NCBI RefSeq assembly: GCF_004564275.1
Contig: NZ_SPDV01000009.1
Coordinates: forward strand, 98,433 to 162,432
Direction: 5' to 3'
Origin: Sphingomonas parva (ex Maeng et al. 2020)
GTDB taxonomy: Bacteria; Pseudomonadota; Alphaproteobacteria; Sphingomonadales; Sphingomonadaceae
Length of the DNA stretch: 64,000 nt
Shown piece after piece: positions 1 through 9,445 of this stretch. Numbering within the stretch: the stretch's first letter is position 1; the number at the start of each line of letters is the position of its first letter. Made by a program: the position numbers and the translations under genes. The notes under the pieces are model-generated. The model worked only from the letters and a program-made list of their open reading frames with translations. It was not told where the DNA came from and did not search any database.

Positions 1-1548
1 CCCGCCGACGTCGAGCGTCCGAAAGATCACGGGCTTGTCCCCGGCGGCCTCCAACACCGAGCGATACAGACGCTGCTGGCTCTCGCGGCGCGGCAATGCG
101 GCGGAGACGAGGAACTGAAATTCCGTGCGGAACAGGCCGATCCCGTCGGCGCCCACCATGTGGATCGCTTCGGCGTCGTCGCGCAGCCCGGCATTGACCA
201 TCAGCGTGACGCGGGTGCCGTCCCGGGTCACCGGCGGCACGTCGCGCAATGCGGCGAACTCGGCGCGCTTCTTCTGGGTCGCCGCAAGCTTGGCCTTGAA
301 AGCTTCCTCGACCGGGCCGGACGGCCGCACGAACGCGGCGCCCTCAGTCCCGTCGAGGAGGATGTGATCGCCCTCGTAGACCGCCTGGCGGACATTGCGA
401 AGGCGGCCGAGCATCGGAATGCCCATGGCCCGGGCGACGATCGTCACATGGGCGGTGAGCGAGCCTTCCTCGAGAATGACGCCCTTCAACCGGCGGCGAT
501 CGTATTCCAGCAGCTCGGCGGGGCCGAGGTTGCGTGCGACCAGGATCGCGTCGCCGCGCAGCCCCATCTGCGCGGCCGTGCCGAGCTGGCCGGAGACGAT
601 GCGCAGCAGCCGGTTCGAAAGGTCATCGAGATCGTGCATCCGCTCCTGAAGCAGAGGATCGTCGATGTCCCGCATCCGCGTCTGCATGCGTTGGCGGACG
701 CGCTCGATCGCCGCTTCCGCGGTCAGGCCGCTGTCGATCGCCTCGTTGATCCGGCGCGACCATCCCTCGTCATAGGCGAACATCTTGTACGTCTCGAGGA
801 TGTCGTGATGCTCGCCCGCGGTGCCGAACTCGGCGAGGCTGGTCATGCTGTCGATCTGCTCGCGCATCTTGCGAAACGCGGAATAGACGCGGTGGCGCTC
901 CGCTTCGATGTCCTCGGCAACGGTATGCTCGATCGTGACGCGCGGCTGGTGGAAGACGGCGACGCCCACGGCCATCCCGGTGACGAGCCGCAGCCCGGAG
1001 AGTCGAACCGAGCCCTGATCGCGTGCGTTTGCCGAGGCCGAGGAGGCGCGATCGGCAAGGCCCGCGTTAGCGATCAGTTCCGAGAGAACCATCGCCACGG
1101 TCTGCAGCGCCTCGATTTCCAGCTCGTCATAGGCGCGCGGATCCGCATGCTGAACGCAGAGCACGCCGATGGCGCGCTCGCGCCGGACGATCGGCACGCC
1201 GGCGAAGCTGTGAAACAGTTCCTCCCCGGTCTCGGGCCGATAGGCGAATTCTGGATGGCTGGCGGCTTCCGCCAGGTTGAGGACGGAGACCTGCTTGGCG
1301 ATCGTGCCGACCAGACCCTCGCCCAGGCCGAGCTTGGTGACATGTACGGCGCTCTGGTTGAGGCCGACCGTCGCGAACAGCTCGAGCACGCCGTCGCGCA
1401 GCAGGTAGATCGAGCAGACCTCGCTCGCCATCGCCTCGGCGATGATCTTCACGACCTTGTTGAGCTTCGCCTGCGCGCCGGAGCGCGAGGCCATGACATC
1501 GTGAAGTCCGGTCAGGATCTCGCGGGCGGAAGCGGCGGAAGCGGGCAT
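1..1548 (-). CDS. ptsP: PtsP, PEP-protein phosphotransferase of the nitrogen PTS (EI-Ntr), 3' part off the window
   Basis: First enzyme of the nitrogen-related phosphotransferase system; it autophosphorylates from phosphoenolpyruvate and passes phosphate to NPr in the cytosol. 516 residues are visible of a family near 750. A GAF-type sensor domain fills roughly residues 10-160. The phosphohistidine segment reads SLTAHVTIVAR with His367, and the PEP-binding domain begins with GLFRTEF (471-477) and RTLDVGG (510-516), where the window ends. The start is the ATG at 1548; an in-frame stop lies 13 bases upstream and there is no other start between. It is the last gene of a leftward run lysA-ask-NMO-ptsP. 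The GAF domain separates it from sugar-PTS EI. Very confident. Confidence 0.95.
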   Translation of the reverse strand, partial: MPASAASAREILTGLHDVMASRSGAQAKLNKVVKIIAEAMASEVCSIYLLRDGVLELFATVGLNQSAVHVTKLGLGEGLVGTIAKQVSVLNLAEAASHPEFAYRPETGEELFHSFAGVPIVRRERAIGVLCVQHADPRAYDELEIEALQTVAMVLSELIANAGLADRASSASANARDQGSVRLSGLRLVTGMAVGVAVFHQPRVTIEHTVAEDIEAERHRVYSAFRKMREQIDSMTSLAEFGTAGEHHDILETYKMFAYDEGWSRRINEAIDSGLTAEAAIERVRQRMQTRMRDIDDPLLQERMHDLDDLSNRLLRIVSGQLGTAAQMGLRGDAILVARNLGPAELLEYDRRRLKGVILEEGSLTAHVTIVARAMGIPMLGRLRNVRQAVYEGDHILLDGTEGAAFVRPSGPVEEAFKAKLAATQKKRAEFAALRDVPPVTRDGTRVTLMVNAGLRDDAEAIHMVGADGIGLFRTEFQFLVSAALPRRESQQRLYRSVLEAAGDKPVIFRTLDVGG

Positions 1549-1634
1549 GTCGCAGCAGCGCTAACAGAATGCGTCGCCGGAAGCCAAGGCCGATAGGGTG
1601 AAGATATGACCCTTTCGGAGCTCGTTCCGGGCCG

Positions 1635-2684
1635 TCAGACGGAACGCCGCTCCAGAGCGTGCGCTGCCTGATCGACGAGCTGCCGGAGGATCTCCGCGGC
1701 CGGCGCTTCTTCCCGGACCATCCCGACCGACTGGCCCGCCATTACCGATCCGCTCTCGACGTCGCCGTCGATCACAGCGCGGCGGAGCGCGCCCGCCCAA
1801 TAATGCTCGATCTGGAGCTGCGCCTCGGCCATCTCGACCCCGCCTTTATCGAGGAGATCGGCAACTTCGCGCTGCTTGGCGGCGAAGCTCTCCATCTCGC
1901 GGTTCTTCAGGGCGCGGACGGGAATCACCGGCAGGCGCGGATCGATCTGGACGCTAGTCACCGCATCGCGGGCCGAAGCGCGGATGAACGCCTTCTTGAA
2001 ATTCGGATGCGCGATGCACTCGTGCGCGCAGACGAAGCGGGTGCCGAGCTGGACACCGACCGCGCCCATTTCGAGATAGCCCGCGATCAGCCCGCCATGG
2101 CCGATACCGCCGGCGACGAAGATCGGCACCTCGGCAGCCAGCGGCGGCAGGATCTCCTGGGCAAGCACCGACGTGGAGACCGGGCCGATGTGACCGCCCG
2201 CCTCCATGCCCTCGATGACGAGCGCATCGACGCCGGACCGGACGAGCTTCTTCGCGAGCGCAAGGGCGGGTGCGAAGCAGATCAGCTTCGCGCCATTGCC
2301 CTTGATCCGCTCGATCGAGCCGGGCGGCGGCAGCCCGCCGGCAAGCACAACATGGCTCACTCCATGCTTCGCGCATACGTCGATCAGCTCCGAGAGCTGC
2401 GGGTGCATGGTGATGAGGTTGACGCCGAAGGGCCGGTCGGTTCGCTTCTTCGTCTCGGCGATCTCGGTGTCGAGAAGTGCGGGCGTCATCGCTCCGCAGG
2501 CGATCACCCCGAAGGCGCCCGCATTGGACAGAGCGGAGACGAGATTGCGCTCGGAAATCCAGCTCATCGCGCCGCCGAGCACCGCAACCTCGCAGCCGAG
2601 GAAGTCGGTGCCGCGTTTCATCAGCCGGCGCAGGCGGTCGTGGCCGATGTCGGCGGCTGTGGACAGATCGACTGCCTGGTTCAC
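1635..2684 (-). CDS. Nitronate monooxygenase / 2-nitropropane dioxygenase-like flavoprotein
   Basis: FMN-dependent TIM-barrel enzyme of the nitronate monooxygenase family (FabK-like fold). Visible family marks are VIEGMEAGGHIG with the likely catalytic His165, the phosphate-binding VAGGIGHGG near 190-198, and GTRF at 214-217. At 349 residues it is normal length. The start is a GTG that overlaps the aspartokinase stop (GTGA), with AGGAGG seven bases upstream inside ask, so the two are translationally coupled. An internal ATG at 2621 has no ribosome binding site. The physiological substrate cannot be read from sequence; family members oxidise alkyl nitronates, some act on other unsaturated substrates. 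Confidence 0.88.
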   Translation of the reverse strand: MNQAVDLSTAADIGHDRLRRLMKRGTDFLGCEVAVLGGAMSWISERNLVSALSNAGAFGVIACGAMTPALLDTEIAETKKRTDRPFGVNLITMHPQLSELIDVCAKHGVSHVVLAGGLPPPGSIERIKGNGAKLICFAPALALAKKLVRSGVDALVIEGMEAGGHIGPVSTSVLAQEILPPLAAEVPIFVAGGIGHGGLIAGYLEMGAVGVQLGTRFVCAHECIAHPNFKKAFIRASARDAVTSVQIDPRLPVIPVRALKNREMESFAAKQREVADLLDKGGVEMAEAQLQIEHYWAGALRRAVIDGDVESGSVMAGQSVGMVREEAPAAEILRQLVDQAAHALERRSV

Positions 2685-3919
2685 GCTTCCGCCTCCTGAT
2701 CGAGGCCGTAGGTGCTGTGAAGGACGCGCACGGCCAATTCGGTATATTCCTCCGCAATGAGGACCGACACCTTGATCTCCGATGTCGTGATGGCGAGGAT
2801 GTTGATGTTCCTCTGCGCCAGCGCCTCGAACATCTGGGCGGCGACGCCCGCATTCGACCGCATGCCGACGCCGACCGCGCTCACCTTCACGACATTGGTG
2901 TCGGTGACGAAATTGTCGAACCCGATCTTCTCGCGAACCTGCTCCAGCACCGCACGGGTCTGCGGCAGCGAGGCCGCCGGCACGGTGAAGGTGAGATCGC
3001 TCTTCGAGCCGGGCTGAGGCACGCTCTGCACGATCATGTCGACGTTGATGCTCGCCTCAGCGAGCGGCCCGAAGATGCCGGCGACGGTACCGGGCTTGTC
3101 GGGCAGGCCGGTGAGCGTGACCATCGCCTCGTTCTTGTCGTAGGCGATGCCGGTGATCAGTTGGCGTTCCATATTGTATTCCTCGAGAGCCTCGTCGGCG
3201 ACCACCATCGTGCCGGGCCGATCGTCGAACGAGGACAGGACACGCAACGGCATGTTCTCCCGCATCGCCAAACCGACCGAGCGGGTCTGCAGCACCTTGG
3301 CGCCGACCGACGCGAGCTCCAGCATCTCTTCGTAGGTGATAACCGGCAGCTTGCGCGCGCGCGGCACGATGCGCGGATCGGTCGTGTAGACACCGTCGAC
3401 ATCGGTATAGATGTCGCAGCGGTCGGCCTTCATGGCGGCGGCGAGCGCGACCGCCGAGGTGTCCGAACCACCGCGCCCCAAGGTCGAGACGTCACCGGCC
3501 TCGGTGACGCCCTGGAAGCCCGGGATCACCGCGATTCCGCCTTCCGAGAAGACCCGGTCGAGCACGGCGGCGTCGATGCCCTCGATCAAACCGGCGGTAT
3601 GGCCGCTGGTGAGGATCGGCAGCTGCCAGCCCATGTAGGAGCGGGCGTTCAGTCCCATGCCCTGGAGAGTGATCGCGAGGAGTCCACTCGTCACCTGCTC
3701 TCCGGAGGCGACAACGACGTCATATTCGCGCGGATCGTAGAGCGAGGCGGCCTCGCGGCAGAGCTGGACCAGGCGGTCAGTCTCGCCCGCCATCGCCGAG
3801 ACGACGACCGCGAGCTCGTTGCCCGCCTCGACTTCGCGTTTCACAAGGCTGGCGACATGACGGATGCGCTCGATGCCCGCCATCGAGGTGCCGCCGAATT
3901 TCATCACGATGCGCGCCAT
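2681..3919 (-). CDS. lysC: Aspartokinase
   Basis: Phosphorylates L-aspartate with ATP, the first step toward lysine, threonine, methionine and diaminopimelate. The 412-residue protein opens with the kinase motif KFGGTSM (7-13), then has GRGGSDTSA (148-156) and TDVDGVYTTDPR (172-183), and ends in two ACT-type regulatory domains from about residue 260, so feedback inhibition is expected. The start was taken at the ATG at 3919 (MARIVMKFGG), the usual family start, not the longer upstream extension. It follows lysA after 46 bases and overlaps the next gene, fitting one lysine/diaminopimelate transcript that also carries ptsP. Confidence 0.96.
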   Translation of the reverse strand: MARIVMKFGGTSMAGIERIRHVASLVKREVEAGNELAVVVSAMAGETDRLVQLCREAASLYDPREYDVVVASGEQVTSGLLAITLQGMGLNARSYMGWQLPILTSGHTAGLIEGIDAAVLDRVFSEGGIAVIPGFQGVTEAGDVSTLGRGGSDTSAVALAAAMKADRCDIYTDVDGVYTTDPRIVPRARKLPVITYEEMLELASVGAKVLQTRSVGLAMRENMPLRVLSSFDDRPGTMVVADEALEEYNMERQLITGIAYDKNEAMVTLTGLPDKPGTVAGIFGPLAEASINVDMIVQSVPQPGSKSDLTFTVPAASLPQTRAVLEQVREKIGFDNFVTDTNVVKVSAVGVGMRSNAGVAAQMFEALAQRNINILAITTSEIKVSVLIAEEYTELAVRVLHSTYGLDQEAEA

Positions 3920-3965
3920 CGGGCCGGCTCTTAGCGGCTGCCGCCGCACATGCAAGGAGGCGAGC

Positions 3966-5246
3966 TCACGCGCTGCGCTCGCTGCCTGCGAGCCAGCTGG
4001 GGATTCTGTCTGCGGCGATCAACCGGTCGATGTCGATCCGTTCGCGCACCACCGCCATTTCGGATCCACGAACGAGAACCTCCGGCGTCAGGGGTCGTGA
4101 ATTGTAGGTGCTGGACATCGCCGCGGCATAGGCACCGGCGGTGCGGAAGATGACGAGGTCTCCGGCTTGAACAGTGTCCATTTCCCGGCCGGTCGCGAAG
4201 GTGTCGCCGGTCTCGCACACCGGCCCGACCACGTTCAATGTGCTGCGGCCGCCGTGCGGCGCCACCGCCTCGATTGCATGCCAGGCGTCGTAGAGGGTGG
4301 GACGCATCAGATCGTTCATCGCCGCGTCCAGGACGACGAACGGGTGCGCCACGCCCGGCTTGACGCGGATCACGCGCGCCAGGAGCACGCCGGCATTGCC
4401 GACGATCAGCCGGCCCGGTTCGAACACAAGGCGCACTCCCCAGTGCTTGGCGACGCGGCAGACCATGTCGCCATAGTCCTCGGGAGAGGGAGGCGGCGGC
4501 AGGGCGGGATCGTAGGTGATGCCAAGACCACCGCCGAGATCCGCCACTTCGATCACGTGGCCGGCGGCGCGAAGCTCGCCGATCAGGGCACCGACCTTGC
4601 GGAACGCGCTCTCCAGGGGCGCGAGGCTGGTGAGCTGGCTGCCGATGTGCACGGCAACGCCCTGTACACGAAGGCCGGGAAGCTCGGCCGCGCGGGCGTA
4701 AGCGGCCATCACGTCGCCTGCCGGCACGCCGAACTTGTTCTCGGCGGATCCGGTCGAGATCTTCGCATGCGTGCCGGCGGCCACGTCGGGATTGACGCGG
4801 AAGCCGATCGGCGCGGTGCGGCCGAGGCGGGATGCAACCTCGGACAGCATTTCCGCTTCCTCGACCGATTCCAGGTTGAACTGGAACAGGCCACCCTCGA
4901 GCGCCAGCGCCATCTCTTCCGCAGTCTTCCCGACGCCCGAGAATACGATCTTCTCCGGCAAGACTCCGGCCGCCACCGCACGGCGGTACTCGCCGCCCGA
5001 GACGACGTCCGCTCCCAGACCCTGCGCGGCGAGTGTGGCGAGAACCGCCGCATTCGGATTGGCCTTTACCGCATAAGCGATCAGCGGATTGCCGAGCGGC
5101 GCCAGTGCGTCCTTCAGCACCTCAGCGTGGCGCACCATCGTGGCGCTCGAATAGACGTAGACGGGCGTGCCGACGCGCTCCGCGATCTCGGGCAGAGGCA
5201 GATCCTCGCAATGAAGGACGCCGTCGCGGTGGGAAAAATGATCCAT
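3966..5246 (-). CDS. lysA: Diaminopimelate decarboxylase
   Basis: PLP enzyme converting meso-diaminopimelate to L-lysine. 426 residues, normal length. The PLP lysine is Lys61 in AYAVKANPN; HIGSQ, the glycine-rich GGGLGITYD and GPVCETGDTFA with the active-site cysteine all follow in family order. The ATG at 5246 was chosen because GAAGG lies just upstream and the family starts there (MDHFSHRDG); the frame stays open further but that stretch is not family-like. It heads the leftward run with ask and is divergent from ubiG, with about 105 bases between that must hold both promoters. Confidence 0.96.
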   Translation of the reverse strand: MDHFSHRDGVLHCEDLPLPEIAERVGTPVYVYSSATMVRHAEVLKDALAPLGNPLIAYAVKANPNAAVLATLAAQGLGADVVSGGEYRRAVAAGVLPEKIVFSGVGKTAEEMALALEGGLFQFNLESVEEAEMLSEVASRLGRTAPIGFRVNPDVAAGTHAKISTGSAENKFGVPAGDVMAAYARAAELPGLRVQGVAVHIGSQLTSLAPLESAFRKVGALIGELRAAGHVIEVADLGGGLGITYDPALPPPPSPEDYGDMVCRVAKHWGVRLVFEPGRLIVGNAGVLLARVIRVKPGVAHPFVVLDAAMNDLMRPTLYDAWHAIEAVAPHGGRSTLNVVGPVCETGDTFATGREMDTVQAGDLVIFRTAGAYAAAMSSTYNSRPLTPEVLVRGSEMAVVRERIDIDRLIAADRIPSWLAGSERSA

Positions 5247-5350
5247 CGAGCCTTCGCCTGCGAGGAGGGGAACGAGGCTGCGCCTCTCGGATTTCAGCCT
5301 GGGCCCGTTTGGCCTTGGGAAAGCGGGCGGCGTCCTGATAGGGAGCAGGC

Positions 5351-6094
5351 ATGAGCATGGCAAGCGATCCCACCGGCACCACCACGATCGACCCGCGCGA
5401 AGCGGCGCATTTCGGACGGATGGCCGCCGATTGGTGGGATCCCAAGGGCTCTTCGGCGATGCTTCATCAGCTCAATCCGGTGCGGCTCGCCTATATTCGC
5501 GACCGCCTGGACCAGGACTGGAGCCTTGACGAATGCGACCTGCGGCCTCTCAGCGGCCGCAAGGCTGCGGACGTCGGCTGCGGCGCCGGGCTGCTGGCGG
5601 AGCCGCTTGCCCGGCTTGGTGCCGAGGTCACCGGGGTAGACCCGGCGCCCGAGAACATCGCAGCCGCGCGCGACCACGCCCTCGGTCAAGGACTGACGAT
5701 CGATTACCGGGTCGGCAGTGTCGAGGCGCTCACCGGGCCGTACGACCTGATTACGTCCCTCGAAGTTGTCGAGCATGTCGCCGACGTGCGGGCGTATCTG
5801 CAGGGGCTGGCCGATGCGCTCGCCCCGGAGGGGCTCCTGATCCTCTCGACGCCGAACCGCACGGGGCTTTCGCGGCTGGCGCTGATCACCGTCGCCGAAG
5901 GGACGGGGCAGATTCCCCGCGGCACGCACGACTGGAACAAGTTCCTGACGCCGGACGAGTTGCTCGCGCTCGTCCGCGATGCAGGCCTGGAGCCGGTCGA
6001 CTGCTCCGGCCTGGCATGGGGACCGGCACGGGGATTCCACATCTCCGAGAACAAGTCGCTCGATTATTTCGTGACCGCCAGGCGCGCCCGATAG
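5351..6094 (+). CDS. ubiG: Ubiquinone biosynthesis O-methyltransferase UbiG
   Basis: SAM-dependent enzyme that carries out both O-methylations of ubiquinone synthesis. 247 residues; the family N-terminus AAHFGRMAADWWDPKG is followed by the SAM-binding VGCGAG (75-80), an acidic ribose-binding GVDPAP near 95-100, and EVVEHV. The ATG at 5351 has GGGAGC a few bases upstream; a second ATG two codons later is also possible. Divergent from lysA. coq7 at 26.7-27.3 kb belongs to the same pathway. No sign of truncation. Confidence 0.95.
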   Translation: MSMASDPTGTTTIDPREAAHFGRMAADWWDPKGSSAMLHQLNPVRLAYIRDRLDQDWSLDECDLRPLSGRKAADVGCGAGLLAEPLARLGAEVTGVDPAPENIAAARDHALGQGLTIDYRVGSVEALTGPYDLITSLEVVEHVADVRAYLQGLADALAPEGLLILSTPNRTGLSRLALITVAEGTGQIPRGTHDWNKFLTPDELLALVRDAGLEPVDCSGLAWGPARGFHISENKSLDYFVTARRAR

Positions 6095-6142
6095 GGTGCT
6101 GCGCCGTCGGTAATCGCGGCGGCGGGGCTGCGTCCCAGACAA

Positions 6143-6817
6143 TCAGAAGAAGTCGACCTTGTCGTAATGCGTCGGCGGAACGATCACTTCCATCCGCTCG
6201 CCGAGCAGGGTGCGGAAGCTGGGGCGGGATTTCATTACTGAATACCAGTCGGTCGTCTGCTTGTGGCCGCGCCAGTCGATCCCGCCGAGATAATCGGCAA
6301 CGGAGAGATGCGCTGCTGCGGTGAGATCGGCCAGGCTCAGCACGGGCCCGCCGAGCCAGCGGCGATGGTCGAGCAGGTAATCGATATAGTCGAGGTGAGC
6401 GTTGGCGGTCTTCATCGCCTCGCGAAGGATGCGCGTGTCGGGCGCATCGCGACTGACGAGACGCTTCTTCATCCGCTCGTCCATCATCGGCTTGACGACG
6501 TCGCCATACAGCCGCTCGTCGAACCAGGCGACCAGCCTGCGGACCTCGGCGCGCGCCGCCGCGCCGCCCGCCAGCATGGGCGCCCGATCGACCGTCTCCT
6601 CGAAATATTCGCAGATCGCGTTCGAATCGATCAGCACGAGACCTTTTGATTCCTCGACCAGGACCGGGGTCTGCCCGGCCGGGTTGAGGTCGAGGAACTC
6701 GTCACGATTGGCCCATGGATTTTCGCGCACGAGCTCATGGGCAATGCCCTTTTCGCCGAGCATCAGCCGCACCTTGCGCGAAAACGGGCAAAGCGGAAAT
6801 TGGTAGAGCTGCCACAT
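6143..6817 (-). CDS. Glutathione S-transferase family protein
   Basis: 224-residue soluble protein with an N-terminal thioredoxin-like domain beginning YQFPLCPFSRKVRLML (Cys10, Ser13) and the conserved cis-proline region LNPAGQTPVL, then the all-helical C-terminal domain. This is the canonical GST arrangement; the CPFSRK motif suggests a cysteine- or serine-type member rather than a tyrosine class. Substrate unknown. Upstream of the ATG a 9-bp stem (6819-6827 with 6833-6841) abuts the start and no clear Shine-Dalgarno is seen, so translation may be weak or structure-dependent. Convergent with ubiG. Confidence 0.88.
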   Translation of the reverse strand: MWQLYQFPLCPFSRKVRLMLGEKGIAHELVRENPWANRDEFLDLNPAGQTPVLVEESKGLVLIDSNAICEYFEETVDRAPMLAGGAAARAEVRRLVAWFDERLYGDVVKPMMDERMKKRLVSRDAPDTRILREAMKTANAHLDYIDYLLDHRRWLGGPVLSLADLTAAAHLSVADYLGGIDWRGHKQTTDWYSVMKSRPSFRTLLGERMEVIVPPTHYDKVDFF

Positions 6818-6935
6818 GGCGGCCGTCTTAGCGACGGCCGCACGGGAAGACTAGCGGGCGGGGAGACCGCTCCGCTCTTTTCGGAGCTCGTGTGCGATCC
6901 GGCCGATCAGCGGGATTCAGCGGCCCGCGAAAGGC

Positions 6936-7391
6936 TCAGTCGCGCGGATCGTACCGATCGTCGTAGCGGCGGCCGCGGCGGTGCTCGATCGCGTCCTCCA
7001 TTCGGCGCGCAGCGTCCTCGATCGAACGACGCAGCACGGGCGCGACGACGGCGAATTGCTCGACGGCGGCACCGAGACCCGCCGTGGCGGCCGCAACCTC
7101 ATCGCGGACACGTTCGCGCGCATAGGGATCGTCGCGACTGGCCACGTCGCCGAGCGTTTCTTCGCGCTCGCGCCGATCAAGCCGGCGTCCTTCCACGGCT
7201 TCACGGAGCGGCCCAACAGGCGTGTCGAGGATCGCTTCCGCGACCGCGCCGACCCGATCGCCCAGTTCTTCGACTTCGCCGGGCGCCGGCAGGCTGCGGA
7301 CGATCTCTTCGTCACGCGGATCCGGATAGGTTTGAGCGGCGAGGGGAGCGGCGAAGGCGAGCGCGCTCGCGGCGAGTACCAGTTTACGCAT
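6936..7391 (-). CDS. Small secreted protein, unknown function
   Basis: 151 residues starting at the ATG at 7391, preceded by a strong AGGAGG. Residues 1-20 are a clear signal peptide ending in a LAAQ-type cleavage site. The mature part is very rich in charged residues (Asp, Glu, Arg) and alanine, predicted mostly helical, and ends in an Arg/Asp/Tyr-rich tail. No catalytic motif recognised. The frame extends upstream of 7391 but the signal peptide and ribosome binding site fix the start. Likely periplasmic. Function not inferred. Confidence 0.7.
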   Translation of the reverse strand: MRKLVLAASALAFAAPLAAQTYPDPRDEEIVRSLPAPGEVEELGDRVGAVAEAILDTPVGPLREAVEGRRLDRREREETLGDVASRDDPYARERVRDEVAAATAGLGAAVEQFAVVAPVLRRSIEDAARRMEDAIEHRRGRRYDDRYDPRD

Positions 7392-7528
7392 CGGACAGGC
7401 CTCCTCAAGTCCTTGGCGGCACGGGGAAAACGCGTCCTCGTGCGAATCGGTTGCTCGTCCTGCCCGAAGAACGATGAGCCGCGCCTGAATGAGGACCGGC
7501 AGCGCCGCTGCCGAGCCAGGCGGTGACG

Positions 7529-8332
7529 CTAGCGGGCGAGCAGCCACCCGGCCGCGAGCGTGCCGGCAACGATGCGATACCAGGCGAACGGCGCGAAGCC
7601 ATAGCGGGTCACGATGTTGATGAACCAGCGGATGACGACCAGCGCGACCACGAACGAGACGACGAAGCCGAGCGCGATCGTTCCCCAGGCGCCGCTGTCG
7701 AGCGTCGCACCGGTCTTGTAGAGGTCATAGCCCGAAGCTGCGAGCATCGTCGGGACTGCGAGGAAGAAGCTGAACTCCGCTGCCGTCTTGCGCTCCACGC
7801 CGAGTGAAAGGGCGCCGAGGATCGTCGCGCCCGACCGGCTTACGCCCGGTATCATCGAGAGGCACTGGATGAAGCCGATGCCAAGCGCGACGCGCCAGCT
7901 CATGGCTTCGACGCTGTCGATCCGCGGGTTCTTCAGCAGCCGCTCGAGGACGAGGATGGCGATACCGCCGAGAACCAGCGCCACGGCAACCGTCATGGGG
8001 CTGTCGAGCAGCGCCTTTACCCCGTCGTAGACGATCAATCCGATGACCGCCGAGGGCAGAAAGCCGAGCAGGATGTTGCGCGTGAAGGCGAGGGCGCCCG
8101 GATCGAGCCGGAACAGCCCCATGGCAACGTCGAAGAATCGCCTCCAGTAGAGAACCAGCACGGCGAGGATGGCGCCGAGCTGGATGACGATCTCGAACGT
8201 GCCCTGGGCCTCGCTCTCGAAGCCGAGCAATTCGGCGGCGAGCACCAGATGGCCCGTCGAAGAGACGGGAATGAATTCGGTCACGCCTTCGACGATGCCG
8301 AGCAGGATGATGGTCAGAAGGGATGCGTCCAT
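7529..8332 (-). CDS. uppP: Undecaprenyl-diphosphatase UppP (BacA)
   Basis: Integral membrane phosphatase that recycles undecaprenyl diphosphate to the monophosphate carrier for peptidoglycan and other envelope polymers; overproduction gives bacitracin resistance in other bacteria. 267 residues with the two family signatures: EGVTEFIPVSSTGHL (15-29) and PGVSRSGAT (162-170), which hold the catalytic Glu, His/Ser and Arg. About seven to eight hydrophobic segments are visible. The ATG at 8332 is the family start. The next gene upstream (8406-9338) reads in the same direction after 73 bases. Confidence 0.96.
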   Translation of the reverse strand: MDASLLTIILLGIVEGVTEFIPVSSTGHLVLAAELLGFESEAQGTFEIVIQLGAILAVLVLYWRRFFDVAMGLFRLDPGALAFTRNILLGFLPSAVIGLIVYDGVKALLDSPMTVAVALVLGGIAILVLERLLKNPRIDSVEAMSWRVALGIGFIQCLSMIPGVSRSGATILGALSLGVERKTAAEFSFFLAVPTMLAASGYDLYKTGATLDSGAWGTIALGFVVSFVVALVVIRWFINIVTRYGFAPFAWYRIVAGTLAAGWLLAR

Positions 8333-8405
8333 GATTACCCGCTATCGGTGAACGGCTCTCGCCGGCGTGGAGAAAGGGCGGTGCGGCAGAATCGCGCCGC
8401 AGCGA

Positions 8406-9338
8406 TCAGTAAGGAGATTTGGCGGCGAAGCGGCCGTGACGGCGGTAGGCGGTAAGCCAGCCTTCGGAAACCGCCGCCAGCGGCGTTCCCGAGATACCGA
8501 AGGCCTCGAGCCCAGCGCCACCCTCGGCGACGATGTCCTTCTGCAGCATCAGCCACTGTTCCCAGGTGAGCGGCGCACCAGGAAGCCACCCGGTGAGCCG
8601 TGCGGCCGCCGCTGCGGCCGCATCAGGTATCTCGACGAGGCTCCTGTTGTGGCCGGTGGCCTTGCAGACCAGCTCCATCAGCTCGCGCATGGTCATCACC
8701 TGCGGACCGCCGAGCTCGTAGGTCTTGCCCGAATGCTCACCCGGCACGTTCGCCGCGGCCGCGACCGCACGACCTACGTCGGCCGCATAAACCGGCTGCA
8801 TGCGCGTTGCACCGCGGATCACCGGCAGGACAGGGGCCAATCGGGCGAGGCCGGCAAACCGATTCACGAAATTGTCCTCGCGCCCGAACAGGACGGCTGG
8901 GCGAAGGATCGTCGCCGCCGGAAAGGCGTCGCGCACCGCTTGCTCGCCTTCAGCCTTGGTACGGTAATAAGTGGATTCGGACCTCGTATCGCCGCCGATG
9001 GCGGAGACGTGGACCAGCGTCTCGGCGCCGGCGGCCGCGGCGGCCTCGGCGATGTTGCGCGCGCCGGTCACGTGGATGCCGTCGAAATCGCCGTTCAGCG
9101 TGCCGACGAGGTTGATCACGGCGTCGCTGCCCTCGATCGCGGCACGAACCCGCGCCGCATCGCGGATGTCGCAGGCGACGAACTGGCTCTGTCCAACGGT
9201 GCCGAGCGGCTTCAGGAAGAAGGCGCTGCGAGGATCGCGCTGTGCGATCCGCACCCGCGCGCCGGTCCTGAACAATGGCTGGGCGACGTAGCGGCCGAGA
9301 AAACCGCCGCCTCCGAACACAGTGACCACGCGGTCCAT
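8406..9338 (-). CDS. NDUFA9-like NAD(P)-binding protein (atypical SDR)
   Basis: 310 residues with an N-terminal Rossmann motif GGGGFLGR (9-16) and the atypical short-chain dehydrogenase layout seen in NDUFA9/NmrA-like proteins, including a YYRTKAEGE segment in place of a classical YxxxK. In alphaproteobacteria such proteins are annotated as complex I NDUFA9 subunit family. A role in complex I assembly or in a separate redox reaction cannot be decided here; no other complex I genes are in the window. ATG at 9338 with a weak AAGGGA upstream. Confidence 0.82.
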   Translation of the reverse strand: MDRVVTVFGGGGFLGRYVAQPLFRTGARVRIAQRDPRSAFFLKPLGTVGQSQFVACDIRDAARVRAAIEGSDAVINLVGTLNGDFDGIHVTGARNIAEAAAAAGAETLVHVSAIGGDTRSESTYYRTKAEGEQAVRDAFPAATILRPAVLFGREDNFVNRFAGLARLAPVLPVIRGATRMQPVYAADVGRAVAAAANVPGEHSGKTYELGGPQVMTMRELMELVCKATGHNRSLVEIPDAAAAAAARLTGWLPGAPLTWEQWLMLQKDIVAEGGAGLEAFGISGTPLAAVSEGWLTAYRRHGRFAAKSPY

Positions 9339-9399
9339 CGAAAAAGTCCCTTACCTCAGGAGAAGAAGTCAGGCGCCCCATTGCCCGCTCGCCGGCACG

Positions 9400-9428
9400 T
9401 TGACAAGCGCGCGGAGGCCCCCTAGTTG
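9400..9428 (+). promoter_or_regulatory. Sigma-70-type promoter for tRNA-Leu
   Basis: A perfect TTGACA at 9400-9405, 17-bp spacer, then TAGTTG at 9423-9428. Transcription would begin near 9435, about ten bases before the mature tRNA. The -10 box matches consensus at three or four positions. Confidence 0.6.
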
Positions 9429-9445
9429 CCCCGCCACTACCCCGT

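Noticed and set aside
160..1596. Long rightward open frame opposite ptsP
   Set aside because: It is the GC-rich antisense of a clear ptsP; its translation is Arg/Ala/Asp-rich and has no recognisable domain.
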